Of a DNA stretch of 36,596 nucleotides, positions 17,343-27,483 are shown piece by piece. The stretch comes from Chitinophagaceae bacterium UBA1953 (lineage in GTDB: Bacteria; Bacteroidota; Bacteroidia; Chitinophagales; Chitinophagaceae): the NCBI GenBank assembly GCA_002336115.1, contig DDEN01000036.1:1-36596 (forward strand), given 5' to 3'. Both the position numbers and the translations under genes were made by a program. Every line of letters starts with the position of its first letter. Positions within the stretch are counted from its first letter, which is position 1. The notes below the pieces were generated by a model. It was not told the origin of the DNA. It did no database searches and saw only the letters and a list, made by a program, of their open reading frames with translations.

Positions 17343-17494
17343 AGAATAGTATTCCATCACATAATAATGATTTAAAAATCTGTAAAAAATATTATAAATT
17401 CACAAAAGAACGAACACAAAATGAAACCCAAGTTGGAACGGATAAACCAGACCTAACTAAAAAGATAACCCCTTACATTAGTCTAATTTTTTAG
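17339..17494 (+). CDS. 51-residue ORF in the place of the relaxase gene
   Basis: This frame begins MKNSIPSHNNDLK and overlaps the mobA stop by the ATGA arrangement usual for mobA-mobB. It ends at TAG 17494 and does not resemble a relaxase. It may be translated by coupling to mobA, but it is more likely the junction product left where mobB and the transfer genes were lost or replaced. No function is assigned. Confidence 0.35.
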   Translation: MKNSIPSHNNDLKICKKYYKFTKERTQNETQVGTDKPDLTKKITPYISLIF

Positions 17495-17610
17495 AAATAG
17501 TTAAATTTGCCAAAAGCTTAAAAATTTTACTGTTGCACGCAAATTATATTAGTCTTGTTTTAGTATTTTTTAAACATTTCAAAAATTATTAACTTTTTAG
17601 AAATGTACTA

Positions 17611-19332
17611 ATGCTAAAACAGTTTTTATTCGGAATTCTTTTTATTCTGTTTTCATTTATATCTTGTCCAGCTCAGAACATAGATATAGACAGTCGTCTG
17701 TTTCCTCTTTCTCCGGCAGAGCGTATCCGGTTTATGAATGGGTATATGGAAGAAAATAATCTTGTAAATTCAGATAAATTCGATTCATTTCTTCAGGGGC
17801 TTCAGAAATTTGCAGAGCAGCAGAATGACCAGTTACTACTTAGCCACGTTCAATATAACATCCAGGGGAAACCTATTTTCTATGAAAAGAACATACAGAA
17901 GAAAATTGAACTGATTAAAAAATTACAGCAGGAATACCAAGAAAGAAATGATATGTTCCACGTAGGCGATTGTTTGGTTGCTATTGGACAGACCCAGTTT
18001 GGTAACGGGCAATATGCTTTGGCTTTTGAAAATCTCCTTGCTGCCGATGAAATCTTCAAAAAAATAGGCTATAAAAATGTACCTATGATGAGCAAATATC
18101 TTCACGATTTTGCATTGGATTATTTCTTTTTTCAGGATTATCAAAAAGCCATTCTGTATATGAAGGAATCCATAAAGCTTCCTAAATATAACAATAACCT
18201 AGATATACAACGCTATAATACACTTGGCTCAACATATCTGAAATTGGGTAGGTTGGATAATGCCTATCATTATTTCAATATAGCTTATAAAAAGGCAAAG
18301 ATTTATAAAGATACAGTTTGGATTGGGATAATAGCAGACAATAAAGGCGAAACATTATATGAAAAAGGCGAATACCAAAAAGCTTTGGGCTATTTTCTCG
18401 AAAATGAAAACAATTTCACCGGTACACAACACAGCACGGCTCTTAATTTAACAAAGACTTACCTTAAATTAGGAAATACAAAAAAGGCAACCGAATATTT
18501 ATTACTTGCCCGAAAGCTATTTCCAAAATCTCAGTCCGATGTGTTTGGTAATCAACAGGTAATGGAACGAGAAAAGCAAGATTATTATCACGTGAACCGT
18601 CAATATTATCTTGCGTTAGATGATTACAAAACAGCGTTTCTGTATGCCGATAGCCTTCATACGGTTGAAAAAGCACTTGACAGAAAATACAATGCTTTGG
18701 TGGTAGGAAAAGCGACAGACCAATTAAAACTGCTGCAATCCAAGATGGAGCTTCAAATCCACGAAAAAGAAAAAAGAATAAAAAATATCATCATTATTTC
18801 ATTGATTGTTATTTTTATTTTAGGCACAGGTGTATTCCTGTTTATTTCTAAAAACAAGAAAAAGCTTAACCTGCAAAAACAACTGTTGTTGAGTTCTCAA
18901 CTTGAAATAACAGAACAAAATTTAAAGCTTTCTGAACTTAAGTTAGATGGCTTCAAAAAAAGAATCCAGGAAAAAAGACAGCTTATAGAAAATATGAAGC
19001 AGCAGCTTGCTTCAGCTACAAATGTGAATAACGATATCATATTTCAGTTACAGCAATCTACTATTCTCACCGAAGAGGACTGGCAAAATTTCAAGTTATT
19101 ATTTGAGCAGGTACATTCCGATTTTTTAATGCAGCTTAAAGAAAAATATCCGCAATTATCTTTGGCAGAAACCCGTTTTCTTTGTTTGGCAAAACTCAAT
19201 TTTTCAAGAAAAGAAATGGCATCTGCTTTAGGAGTTTCCACCCAAAGCATTCATACCAATTGGTACCGTATCCGTAAAAAATTAGAACTTTCTGAAAGCG
19301 CAACAGTAGAAGACCTTATTAAAACGATTTAA
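17611..19332 (+). CDS. TPR-transmembrane-coiled coil-LuxR-type HTH regulator
   Basis: This 573-residue protein follows a layout common in Bacteroidota. A signal peptide (MLKQFLFGILFILFSF) precedes about 350 residues of periplasmic TPR-like helical repeats (for example GQYALAFENLLAADEIFKKI and LKLGRLDNAYHYFNIAYKKA). A single transmembrane helix lies at about 391-413 and a cytoplasmic coiled coil at about 415-475. The C-terminal helix-turn-helix contains LSLAETRFLCLAKLNFSRKE and ALGVSTQSIHTNWYRIRKKL. It probably senses a periplasmic signal and controls nearby genes; the tail-collar and T9SS genes downstream are candidates. A possible -7 box TAAATTTG lies at 17502-17509. Confidence 0.85.
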   Translation: MLKQFLFGILFILFSFISCPAQNIDIDSRLFPLSPAERIRFMNGYMEENNLVNSDKFDSFLQGLQKFAEQQNDQLLLSHVQYNIQGKPIFYEKNIQKKIELIKKLQQEYQERNDMFHVGDCLVAIGQTQFGNGQYALAFENLLAADEIFKKIGYKNVPMMSKYLHDFALDYFFFQDYQKAILYMKESIKLPKYNNNLDIQRYNTLGSTYLKLGRLDNAYHYFNIAYKKAKIYKDTVWIGIIADNKGETLYEKGEYQKALGYFLENENNFTGTQHSTALNLTKTYLKLGNTKKATEYLLLARKLFPKSQSDVFGNQQVMEREKQDYYHVNRQYYLALDDYKTAFLYADSLHTVEKALDRKYNALVVGKATDQLKLLQSKMELQIHEKEKRIKNIIIISLIVIFILGTGVFLFISKNKKKLNLQKQLLLSSQLEITEQNLKLSELKLDGFKKRIQEKRQLIENMKQQLASATNVNNDIIFQLQQSTILTEEDWQNFKLLFEQVHSDFLMQLKEKYPQLSLAETRFLCLAKLNFSRKEMASALGVSTQSIHTNWYRIRKKLELSESATVEDLIKTI

Positions 19333-19870
19333 TTGATCACAATTATGTAATAAATGATTTTATTTATAATTAATTGATTTACAGTAATAATTTTCATTTG
19401 TGATGTTTTTGTGATGTCTCTTTTTACTCCTTAAAAAGCAAAATGCGTTTATTTTACTCATCGTAATTTTAAAATTCACGCTGCTTTGAAACAATCATTA
19501 CTTTCTTTTAGAAATTGGCTTAATGTGAAATCTTCTTTTGCCATTCAGCCTATAACGCGCATTTTCGGAAATTCCCGTTCCGCTTCATTTTCCAAATACA
19601 ATAATGAACGATTTGTCCTTTCGAGATATCTTGTCCTTTTATGTTGTATTTCATTTTTTACCTCAAAATCATTCCTCAATTCCGTATCGGTTTAGAGAAC
19701 ACTGTTGACCAATTTCAGTTAACGAGAGACTGCTTTTTGGATAAGAAAAAAGCGAAAGTAGAAAACGTATTGATAGTATACTGTCATTCAGGTGACTTTC
19801 AAAGTGTAGCAAAATAATTATTATATAATATTTCTAAATCATAGCTAATAGCTAACTAAAAACAAAAATT
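19333..19870. other. 540-base gap before the tail-collar gene; one weak 34-residue ORF
   Basis: No supported gene is visible. A minus-strand frame at 19654-19550 encodes 34 residues, starting MKYNIKGQDISKGQ. It is basic and could be a small protein, but nothing else supports it. The plus-strand frame at 19486-19695 has poor composition and was not kept. The region just before 19871 is AT-rich and probably contains the promoter of the collar gene. Confidence 0.35.
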
Positions 19871-20401
19871 ATGACAAACACATTTAACTACATTGGAGAA
19901 ATCAAGCTTTTCTCAGGAGCAACAATCCCGGAAGGCTGGCTTCTTTGCGATGGTAGAGAGCTGAAAGTATCAGCATATTTCAACTTATTTTCTGTAATCG
20001 GCTACACTTATGGCGGAGAGGGAGATACCTTTTACCTGCCCGATTTGCGGGGTAGAGCTGCCGTAAGTTACGGTACTACCAACGAGCTTACCTCTTATGA
20101 ACTTGGCGAAAATGCCGGAGAAAAAGAGGTCACACTAACTGTAGCACAGCTGCCCCGACACAGGCATAATACCAATGCCGGCTTATCGGGAACTGTTGAA
20201 AATCCTGTTAAAAATGTCTGGGCTAATGCTCCGGGACGACCGGCTATTGACAGCTATGCAAAAAACAAAGGGAAAGGTGCTCTTATGAACACCAATGCCA
20301 TAGGCAAAACAGGTGGCGATCTTCCTCATAACAATATGATGCCCTTTTTAGCCCTGAATTATTATATCAATGCCGGTGGCTATGCTTCGGAAAATTCTTA
20401 G
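19871..20401 (+). CDS. Phage tail-collar domain protein (microcystin-dependent protein family)
   Basis: This 176-residue protein has the phage tail-collar fold signature near the N-terminus (GEIKLFSGATIPEGWLLCDG and TFYLPDLRGRAAVSYG). The C-terminal half contains HRHN and PFLALNYYINAGG, as in MdpB-like proteins of Bacteroidota. These proteins are encoded outside phages, often in small groups beside surface-protein genes, and their biological role is unclear. No signal peptide is visible. A strong hairpin after the gene separates it from the giant T9SS gene downstream. Confidence 0.87.
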   Translation: MTNTFNYIGEIKLFSGATIPEGWLLCDGRELKVSAYFNLFSVIGYTYGGEGDTFYLPDLRGRAAVSYGTTNELTSYELGENAGEKEVTLTVAQLPRHRHNTNAGLSGTVENPVKNVWANAPGRPAIDSYAKNKGKGALMNTNAIGKTGGDLPHNNMMPFLALNYYINAGGYASENS

Positions 20402-20436
20402 CCAGTTTAGTAAAAGAGGTATTGATTGATATACAC

Positions 20437-20480
20437 AAGAGTTTATGCTGTAGGTATCTGTAGTATAAACTCTTTTATCA
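20437..20480 (+). terminator. Rho-independent-like terminator after the tail-collar gene
   Basis: The arms AAGAGTTTAT (20437-20446) and ATAAACTCTT (20465-20474) form a 10-bp perfect stem with an 18-base loop. A short T run follows. Confidence 0.65.
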
Positions 20481-20523
20481 GTGTTATTGATGCTTCCCAA
20501 AATAAATATTAAAACCTGTTTTT

Positions 20524-23500
20524 ATGACATTTTTACATCGAATTATTCAACACATACAATACACAGTACTACTGCTGTTGGGTATGTTCTGCATCAGCAA
20601 CAGTGCTTATGCCATAACCTACAATGTTACCAATACCACAGACGGTATGGCTACCAACCAGCTTCGGGGCGCTATCCTTGCTGCCGATGCTGCCGGAGGC
20701 GGACCCCATGTCATCAATGTACCTGCCGGTACCTATAACCTTACGATGGGGACGATTCATTTTGGTAATAATGCGCAGAATATTTCCATTATAGGTGCAG
20801 GACTCGGGCAAACCATTATCAGTATGACCAACACCAACCGGGATCGTATTTTTTTTATTAATCCGACGGCTGAGATTGCAGATGTAAGCACAAGCATATC
20901 AGGCATTACATTTACTAACGGATATGTAACATCCGATTATTATGGCGGTGGAGCTATTCTTTGTGGTGGGCCCGGTAATGTCATAACAATAACCAACTGT
21001 GCTTTTGAAGGAAATACTGACCCTATGGGAGGGGATGGAGGTGCTATATCTTATGCATCGACAGGCATCATTAATATCGATCAGTGTTCTTTTATTAATA
21101 ATACAGCATACAATTATAGTGGTGGTGGTTATTTTGTGGGTAGTGGAGGTGCAGTTTCTATTGCGTATTATACTTATGCCAATGCTACTGCTCCTGTTAC
21201 CGGAAGTACAAGTATTACCAATTGCAGCTTTACCGGGAATAGTAGTTTTGAACAAGGCGGTGCAATTTACATATATGCAGAAAAAAAAGATTACGCTACC
21301 AGCTTTAATACAGTCATTCAAAATAATATTTTTACGGGCAATTCTCTTGCGGGCTGGTCTACTTATCCCGGGAATGGAGGAGCTATTTTTATTGGTACGG
21401 ATTTTCCGACAGCGGTTAATTATAATTATTTCAGCAATAATACAGTAGCCGCCGGCACTGTCAAAAACGCATTGTACGTTACAGAAGGGTATTCGTATTA
21501 TCTTGGGAATGGTGGTGGTGCAACAGTAGATGCCACCAATAACTGGTGGGGCTGCAATACCGACCCGCAAGCTTCGGGTACTTGCAGCGAAGTCGCAACA
21601 GTGGTAAGCGGTTCTTTTGTTCCCCCGACCACTTTGATAACCCAGCCACAATTAGTACTGAAAACTACGGCAAGTACCAACACTTTATGTACTGCAAACG
21701 GTACCACTGTTACGGCAAGTGTACTGCAAAATTCGGCAGGTACCACAATGTCTCTTGCCAATGTATCACGTCTCATAGGTATGCCGTTAACTTTCAGTGC
21801 TGCTAATGGTACCATCAGCAATGCACAGGCAACCATACAGGCCAATGGTACGGCAACCGCTACCTACACGGCAGCTACAACTGGCAATGGTACGGTAAAA
21901 GCACTGGCAGGTTATATGACCTCGGGCAATACCACTCAGGTTGCCAATATTACAGTAAATGCATCGCCTGTTATAACGGCACAGCCTGTCAATGTAGCCA
22001 GTTGTTCGTCCGGTTCTGTAAGTATGAGTGTTACGGCCACAGGTGGTGCTTTAACCTATCAATGGTATAAAGGCAGCACTCCTTTAACGAATAACAGTGT
22101 AATATCAGGAGCTACAAGTGCCACGCTTACATTTACCAATCCGGATGCATCTTACAATGCTACAGACTACAAAGTTACCGTATCCAATAGCTGTGGCAAT
22201 ATTACCTCTTCAGATGCTTCTCTTATTCTGTACAACAACGTAAACCGTCTGTATGTTGCAACGGGGGGTACAGGCAACGGCAGCAGTTGGGGCAGCGCTA
22301 TGGGTAATCTGCATACTGCCCTTTCGGCAGCAGCGGGTTGTAACAGCATTACCGAAATATTTGTAGCTGCGGGAACCTATAACGTAGGAGCCAACAGCTT
22401 TATTATGAGAAACAACCTGGCAATATATGGTGGTTTCGACCCTTTAAACGGAATTACCGATTTAACCCATAACCGTATTATGCCGAATGCTTCCAATGGG
22501 CAAGGCTCTATATTAAACGGGCAAAATGTAAGACCTGTTATCTGGAACGTATTTACTGCTGCAACGGCAATGGATAATACCGCCGTACTAGACGGTTTTA
22601 CCATTACGGGCGGCAGTTATTCCGAGGGTGCCGGCATTCGCAACGTATATGCTTCGCCCACGCTCAGGAACTTGGTTGTCAAAGGCAATAATGCTACGGT
22701 ATCGGGAGCCGGAATTTATAACTCTGCTTCCAGCCCGTTTATCAGCAATTCGGTTATCAGTGGAAATCTCGTTTTAAATGCCGCTTCCAATGTTTCGGGA
22801 GCCGGAATAATGAATACCAATTTTTCTACTCCTACCATCACCAACGTCACCATAACAGGCAATTCGTTGACCACTGCTTTGGGAACCAGCAGGGGAGCAG
22901 GAATATATAATGCAGGATTTTCTGTCCCGGTAGTATATAACAGCATCATCTGGAACAATCTGAAAAACAATAATCCTACCATAGCGGGAGCCGACATAGA
23001 AAACAACGCCGGAAACATTACGCTTAAGCACAGTATTACACAGGGTTATACAACCGGTAATGCAAACGACTATAACCTGGTAAATACAGACCCGTTGTTT
23101 GTTGGGACTGGTTTCCAATTGTCAAATACATCTCCGGCAATTAACGCGGGCAGCAATGCCTTTTACGCAGGATTGGCTACAAGCAAAGACTTGGCGGGAA
23201 GTCCACGTTTAGCTGGATTGGTAATAGATATGGGGGCGTATGAAAATCAATCGGTTCTCACCCCCGATGCCAACCTTATTATTTATGTACGTGAGGGCTT
23301 TACCGGAAACGGTTCAAGCTGGGCAAATGCTACTTCCAACTTGCAGGGAGCTATTAACTCCGGTGCTACAAAGGTTTTTGTTGCCGTGGGTACTTACAGC
23401 GTGCCTTTGCCTAACAGCTTCCGCCTGAAAACCGGTGTGGCGGTTTACGGAGGTTTTGACCCTGTTAACAATATTACCGATTTAACGCACAACCGCATTC

Positions 23501-26376
23501 TACCCAATCAGGGAACGGCAGAAGGTTCTGTCCTGACTGCTAATAACGCAGGAAGGGTTATGGATAATATTGGTTGCGACAACACCGCCGTTCTGGACGG
23601 TTTTACCATTACAGGTGGCTATGCCGAAACCTGGAGCGCCGGAATATACAATCACCACAATGCCTCGCCTACACTGACGAATTTAGTGATTAAAGGAAAT
23701 ACTTCTTATTATGTGGGTAGTTCAACTTCTTATGGCGGAGGTATCGCCTGCTGGGTACAGAGTTCTCCCATTATCTCCAATGTGATTATTAAGGGTAATT
23801 CGGCTAAAATTGGTGCAGGGGTTTTTGTTCAAGCTTATAGCCATCCTGTTATTACCAATACGTTGATTACAGACAATCACGTGAGTGCCGGTGGTACAGG
23901 AGGCGGTATTGCTCTAGATAATGTCGATGTGCCGGCAATACTTAATAATGTTACCATTGCCGGCAATACAGGCGGCGTAGCGGATGCTCTTGCCATCAAT
24001 AATACCAATACGATGGATATTAAAAATTCTATTGTTTTTGGATCTATACTTACAGTGGGTTCCGGCACTTATACCGCGCAACATTCCTTCATTGAAGGAA
24101 ACAGCAGTACTGCAAATGGGAATATTGATGCTACAGGCATTACCGTTAACGATATTTTTACCAATCCGGCGGCAGGAGATTACAGTTTAAGAGGAGCTGC
24201 TTTTGTTGTCAATAAAGGAAACAATACCTTATTTACAGGGTTGAGTGCTGCTACAAAAGATTTGGCAGGCAATGCGAGATTGAACGGAACAAATATTGAT
24301 CTTGGAGCGTATGAATTTTTTATTCAGCCCGGTGCTAACAGCATTGCCTATGTAAAACCTGCTGCCACAGGTTTAGGAAACGGTTCTTCGTGGGCAGATG
24401 CCACAGGACTTTTACAGCTGGCAATAGATGGTACGAATGTGCAAAAAGTTTACGTTGCCACAGGAAATTATCCGGTAGGCAACCATAGCTTTATAATGAA
24501 AAACAATGTAGAAATCTACGGAGGTTTTAATCCTGCAAATAATACCACCGACTGGAATACCCGTACTTTACCCAATAAAGGATTGGGAGATGGTTCTGTT
24601 CTGGACGGACAGAATGTAAGACCTGTAATCTGGAATTACAACAACGGACTGAACACTACTGCCATTCTGGATGGTTTTACCCTGACGAACGGAACAGGCA
24701 GTAATGGCGGTGCAATGTATAATTACAATACCGCACCTGCTTTTAACAATCTGGTTATCAGAAATAATTCTGCAACTCGTGGCGGAGGTATATACAACCA
24801 AACCGCTTCTATTACCCTGAATAATGCTGTTATAAAAGACAACACTGTCAGCAATGATGGTGGCGGAATGTATAATGTAACCAATTCTTCCCCGGTGATG
24901 ACCAATGTAGCCTTTACCGGAAACACTGCCAATAACGGAGGCGGAATGTTCAGTGTTACCAACTCTTCACCTGTAGTAACCAATGCACTGTTTGCCAATA
25001 ATACGGCAGTAAATACCGGTGGTGCAATTATAAATATGACAATCGATCCGTTACAGTTAACCAATGTTACCATAGCAAATAATACCGGCACAGATCCCGT
25101 TTATTCCACAGGAACGGGAAGTATCACGTTTCATAATTCTATTGTTTTCGGCACGGTTTCGGGACCTTATACTGCGCAATATTCTTTGGTACAGGGTTCA
25201 TCTGCTACCTCCAATGGGAATATAGATGCAACAGGAGTAACGCTTACTGATATTTTTACCAATCCGGCTACAGGAGATTATACCTTATCACAAACTTCGC
25301 CTGTTATTGATGTGGGGAATAATGCTTTAAATTCTACCGCAACAGATTTGGCAGGGAATGCGAGGATTTACAACAATGCCATTATCGATTTGGGAGCGTA
25401 TGAATTTCATTGTGCATCGACTATTGATTTCAATAATGTAGTTTTTACTGACAGCATAATTACGTATGATGGTAATCCACACAGCATTATTGCCCAGAAT
25501 ATTCCATCTGGAGCAGCCGTTACCTATGAAATAACCGATGCAAATAATCAGACTATATTGGGTAATACCCCTACCAATGCAGGTGTTTATATCATTACGG
25601 CAACTATTTCGGATACAGCAGCAAGTTGTAATACGGTCATAAGAACGGCATCTTTAACCATTAACAAAGCGCAATCAGTTATTACCACCAATAATACACA
25701 AACCCATCTGTATGACGGAACAGTTAAAAATGTTGTGGCTACTTTAAATCATAATGAAACTACTTTGGTATATACACCACAACAAGGTTATACCGATGTC
25801 GGTAACTATCCTGTAACCGTTTCTGTTTCTGAAACAGCTAATTATTTAGCTGCTACAGAAAATGTGAATTTGATTATTGACAGTGCGACAATCACAGGAG
25901 TTACCTTCAACAACGGAACATTTACTTATGATGGCACGGCACATTCGATATTCGCATCGGGAGTTCCTGCCGGAGCAACGGTAGCCTATACCATTACAGA
26001 CTCTCAAAACAATACACAACCTGGAAATTCAGCAGTAAATGTTGGTGTTTATACTGTAACAGCAATAATCAGTATGGCTAATTATGAAAATTTGGAGTTG
26101 CAGGCTATCTTAACAATTGATAATGATTTAGGAATTTCCGAACCAGAAGAAGAAACAAAGATATCTGTATATCCTAATCCGTTTACAGATATAATCAAAG
26201 TTTCAAAAATTGATGATGTCAAACTGATTTATGTGTTTGATATGGCAGGCAGATTAGTAAGAACATTAGCTCCATCTACCGAACTTAATCTGTCAAACTT
26301 AAGCCAGCAATCATATTTACTTGTTCTTGTTATGGAGAATGGTTACAGAAAGCCATTTAAAATAATTAAGAAGTAA
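20524..26376 (+). CDS. Giant T9SS-exported surface protein with beta-helix modules and Ig-like domains
   Basis: This 1950-residue protein has a signal peptide ending about SNSAYA. Residues of about 30-370 form a right-handed beta-helix-like region rich in Gly/Asn turns, followed by Ig-like domains to about 570. Three modules of about 350 residues start near 573, 917 and 1271. Each opens with a GNGSSW motif, continues with YGGF and LDGFT, and closes near LGAYEF. MBG/Ig-like domains (about 1630-1870) follow. A type A T9SS sorting domain (VYPNPFTD, about 1880-1950) ends the protein. It is predicted to be exported by type IX secretion and fixed to the cell surface, where adhesion or polysaccharide binding is plausible. 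Its higher GC and Thr/Asn/Gly-rich composition differ from neighbouring genes and suggest separate acquisition. Confidence 0.88.
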   Translation: MTFLHRIIQHIQYTVLLLLGMFCISNSAYAITYNVTNTTDGMATNQLRGAILAADAAGGGPHVINVPAGTYNLTMGTIHFGNNAQNISIIGAGLGQTIISMTNTNRDRIFFINPTAEIADVSTSISGITFTNGYVTSDYYGGGAILCGGPGNVITITNCAFEGNTDPMGGDGGAISYASTGIINIDQCSFINNTAYNYSGGGYFVGSGGAVSIAYYTYANATAPVTGSTSITNCSFTGNSSFEQGGAIYIYAEKKDYATSFNTVIQNNIFTGNSLAGWSTYPGNGGAIFIGTDFPTAVNYNYFSNNTVAAGTVKNALYVTEGYSYYLGNGGGATVDATNNWWGCNTDPQASGTCSEVATVVSGSFVPPTTLITQPQLVLKTTASTNTLCTANGTTVTASVLQNSAGTTMSLANVSRLIGMPLTFSAANGTISNAQATIQANGTATATYTAATTGNGTVKALAGYMTSGNTTQVANITVNASPVITAQPVNVASCSSGSVSMSVTATGGALTYQWYKGSTPLTNNSVISGATSATLTFTNPDASYNATDYKVTVSNSCGNITSSDASLILYNNVNRLYVATGGTGNGSSWGSAMGNLHTALSAAAGCNSITEIFVAAGTYNVGANSFIMRNNLAIYGGFDPLNGITDLTHNRIMPNASNGQGSILNGQNVRPVIWNVFTAATAMDNTAVLDGFTITGGSYSEGAGIRNVYASPTLRNLVVKGNNATVSGAGIYNSASSPFISNSVISGNLVLNAASNVSGAGIMNTNFSTPTITNVTITGNSLTTALGTSRGAGIYNAGFSVPVVYNSIIWNNLKNNNPTIAGADIENNAGNITLKHSITQGYTTGNANDYNLVNTDPLFVGTGFQLSNTSPAINAGSNAFYAGLATSKDLAGSPRLAGLVIDMGAYENQSVLTPDANLIIYVREGFTGNGSSWANATSNLQGAINSGATKVFVAVGTYSVPLPNSFRLKTGVAVYGGFDPVNNITDLTHNRILPNQGTAEGSVLTANNAGRVMDNIGCDNTAVLDGFTITGGYAETWSAGIYNHHNASPTLTNLVIKGNTSYYVGSSTSYGGGIACWVQSSPIISNVIIKGNSAKIGAGVFVQAYSHPVITNTLITDNHVSAGGTGGGIALDNVDVPAILNNVTIAGNTGGVADALAINNTNTMDIKNSIVFGSILTVGSGTYTAQHSFIEGNSSTANGNIDATGITVNDIFTNPAAGDYSLRGAAFVVNKGNNTLFTGLSAATKDLAGNARLNGTNIDLGAYEFFIQPGANSIAYVKPAATGLGNGSSWADATGLLQLAIDGTNVQKVYVATGNYPVGNHSFIMKNNVEIYGGFNPANNTTDWNTRTLPNKGLGDGSVLDGQNVRPVIWNYNNGLNTTAILDGFTLTNGTGSNGGAMYNYNTAPAFNNLVIRNNSATRGGGIYNQTASITLNNAVIKDNTVSNDGGGMYNVTNSSPVMTNVAFTGNTANNGGGMFSVTNSSPVVTNALFANNTAVNTGGAIINMTIDPLQLTNVTIANNTGTDPVYSTGTGSITFHNSIVFGTVSGPYTAQYSLVQGSSATSNGNIDATGVTLTDIFTNPATGDYTLSQTSPVIDVGNNALNSTATDLAGNARIYNNAIIDLGAYEFHCASTIDFNNVVFTDSIITYDGNPHSIIAQNIPSGAAVTYEITDANNQTILGNTPTNAGVYIITATISDTAASCNTVIRTASLTINKAQSVITTNNTQTHLYDGTVKNVVATLNHNETTLVYTPQQGYTDVGNYPVTVSVSETANYLAATENVNLIIDSATITGVTFNNGTFTYDGTAHSIFASGVPAGATVAYTITDSQNNTQPGNSAVNVGVYTVTAIISMANYENLELQAILTIDNDLGISEPEEETKISVYPNPFTDIIKVSKIDDVKLIYVFDMAGRLVRTLAPSTELNLSNLSQQSYLLVLVMENGYRKPFKIIKK

Positions 26377-26421
26377 ATAGTAATTAATCATAATAGAATA
26401 ATCATTCGAGATTAATTTAAG

Positions 26422-26460
26422 ATAAGTGGGAGTTAATTGCTCCCACTTATTATTTTATTA
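26422..26460 (+). terminator. Strong hairpin terminator after the T9SS gene
   Basis: ATAAGTGGGAG (26422-26432) and CTCCCACTTAT (26440-26450) form an 11-bp perfect stem with a 7-base loop. A T-rich tail follows. Confidence 0.85.
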
Positions 26461-26497
26461 TTGATAATCTTTATTTCAACGCCGTCAATTAATCTAT

Positions 26498-27319
26498 ATG
26501 AATAATTTTTACAATAAAACCTACCTTAAATTGGAAACTACAATCCAGGAACTGGATATTGAAACCGACTGCTCGTTACAAAGAATTGAAGCAGCTATAC
26601 AGCTTATTCTACAAAGCCTTTTAGATTTAAAGGAGTTCGTATTGAAGAGCGATTTTAAGAATGTGGAAGAGGAAATCAATTTTTTCAAGTATCAGAAACC
26701 CGCTATCGTTTCAAAGCTCATCTACTACAATTCCATTTATAAAATTGAAACAAGAAGACCCTACGGAAACAAGCACACCAAGAAATATTTTACCAAAGAA
26801 CTGAAAAAGCTAAAAAGGTTCTTTGAGAACAACCTCGATTTTTACAAGTATTACCGAAGCCAAAACTCTTTTGTTGTCGAGAAGTTTTTTGTACGTGGCA
26901 AGCACGACATACGGTTATGGTTGGACACTTTCTATTTTGAGGCAGACCACCGCTTTTCCACTTCCCACGATTATAAGGTTGCCAAGATAATTGCCAATGA
27001 CCTGATACAAGTTTATTTGGAAGACAAGCTGAATAACATCAATGTAAAAAAGGTTTCAGATAACTCATTGAAGTGGACGGCAAGCAAAACTGCATTGATA
27101 GAACTTATATACGGGTTATATTCACAAGGCGTTTTTAGTAATGGAAATGCGGACATCAAAGTCATAGCCAAAACGTTTGAAGGTACATTTAATATTGATT
27201 TGGGAGATTTCTACCATACATTTCTGGAACTTAAATCCCGAAAAATAAACAAGACAAAATTTCTTGATAGCGTGCGTGATACGTTGATTAGGAAAATGGA
27301 CGAACAGGACGAAAGATAG
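26498..27319 (+). CDS. rteC: RteC-family regulator of element excision/transfer
   Basis: This 273-residue protein has RteC domain features. The N-terminus is helical (LETTIQELDIETDCSLQRIE), the central region contains QKPAIVSKLIYYNSIYKIE, and the C-terminal winged-helix-like part includes SKTALIELIYGLYSQGVF. RteC activates excision genes in CTnDOT, there under RteA/RteB control. No RteA or RteB is present here, so the input signal must differ. The gene has its own region after a strong terminator and is the last gene before the right att core, a location that fits control of excision. Confidence 0.87.
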   Translation: MNNFYNKTYLKLETTIQELDIETDCSLQRIEAAIQLILQSLLDLKEFVLKSDFKNVEEEINFFKYQKPAIVSKLIYYNSIYKIETRRPYGNKHTKKYFTKELKKLKRFFENNLDFYKYYRSQNSFVVEKFFVRGKHDIRLWLDTFYFEADHRFSTSHDYKVAKIIANDLIQVYLEDKLNNINVKKVSDNSLKWTASKTALIELIYGLYSQGVFSNGNADIKVIAKTFEGTFNIDLGDFYHTFLELKSRKINKTKFLDSVRDTLIRKMDEQDER

Positions 27320-27437
27320 GGTTTTTCTGTGTTCCACTATGCGAAAAGGAGTCTTAACTCTTTTTCTTTATCTCCATATATGGAAAGCAGTATTCGGAGC
27401 ATTAAATCTTACTATACTTTACAGAAATAATTTTTTG

Positions 27438-27445
27438 TATATTTG
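27438..27445 (+). promoter_or_regulatory. -7-like box TATATTTG near the right element end
   Basis: TATATTTG fits the TAnnTTTG consensus but has no well-spaced -33 TTG. A start near 27451 would read out of the element across the right att core into the alpha-CTD-like half gene. A TTG-started 37-codon frame (27467-27580) overlaps this path and ends in the att core. Confidence 0.35.
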
Positions 27446-27483
27446 CTTTGAGCTAACGGAAACACGTTGAAAAGCAAAGCAAT

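Noticed and set aside
19486..19695. 69-residue plus-strand ORF
   Set aside because: Composition is unlike that of neighbouring genes, with no start context or known motif.
20899..25091. Many long minus-strand ORFs inside the giant surface-protein gene
   Set aside because: They are antisense shadows created by the repetitive Thr/Asn/Gly codons. The plus frame has a signal peptide and a T9SS sorting domain.
22240..25400. Regularly spaced repeats that could suggest a CRISPR array
   Set aside because: The repeats are about 1-kb protein-coding modules, not short repeats with unique spacers.
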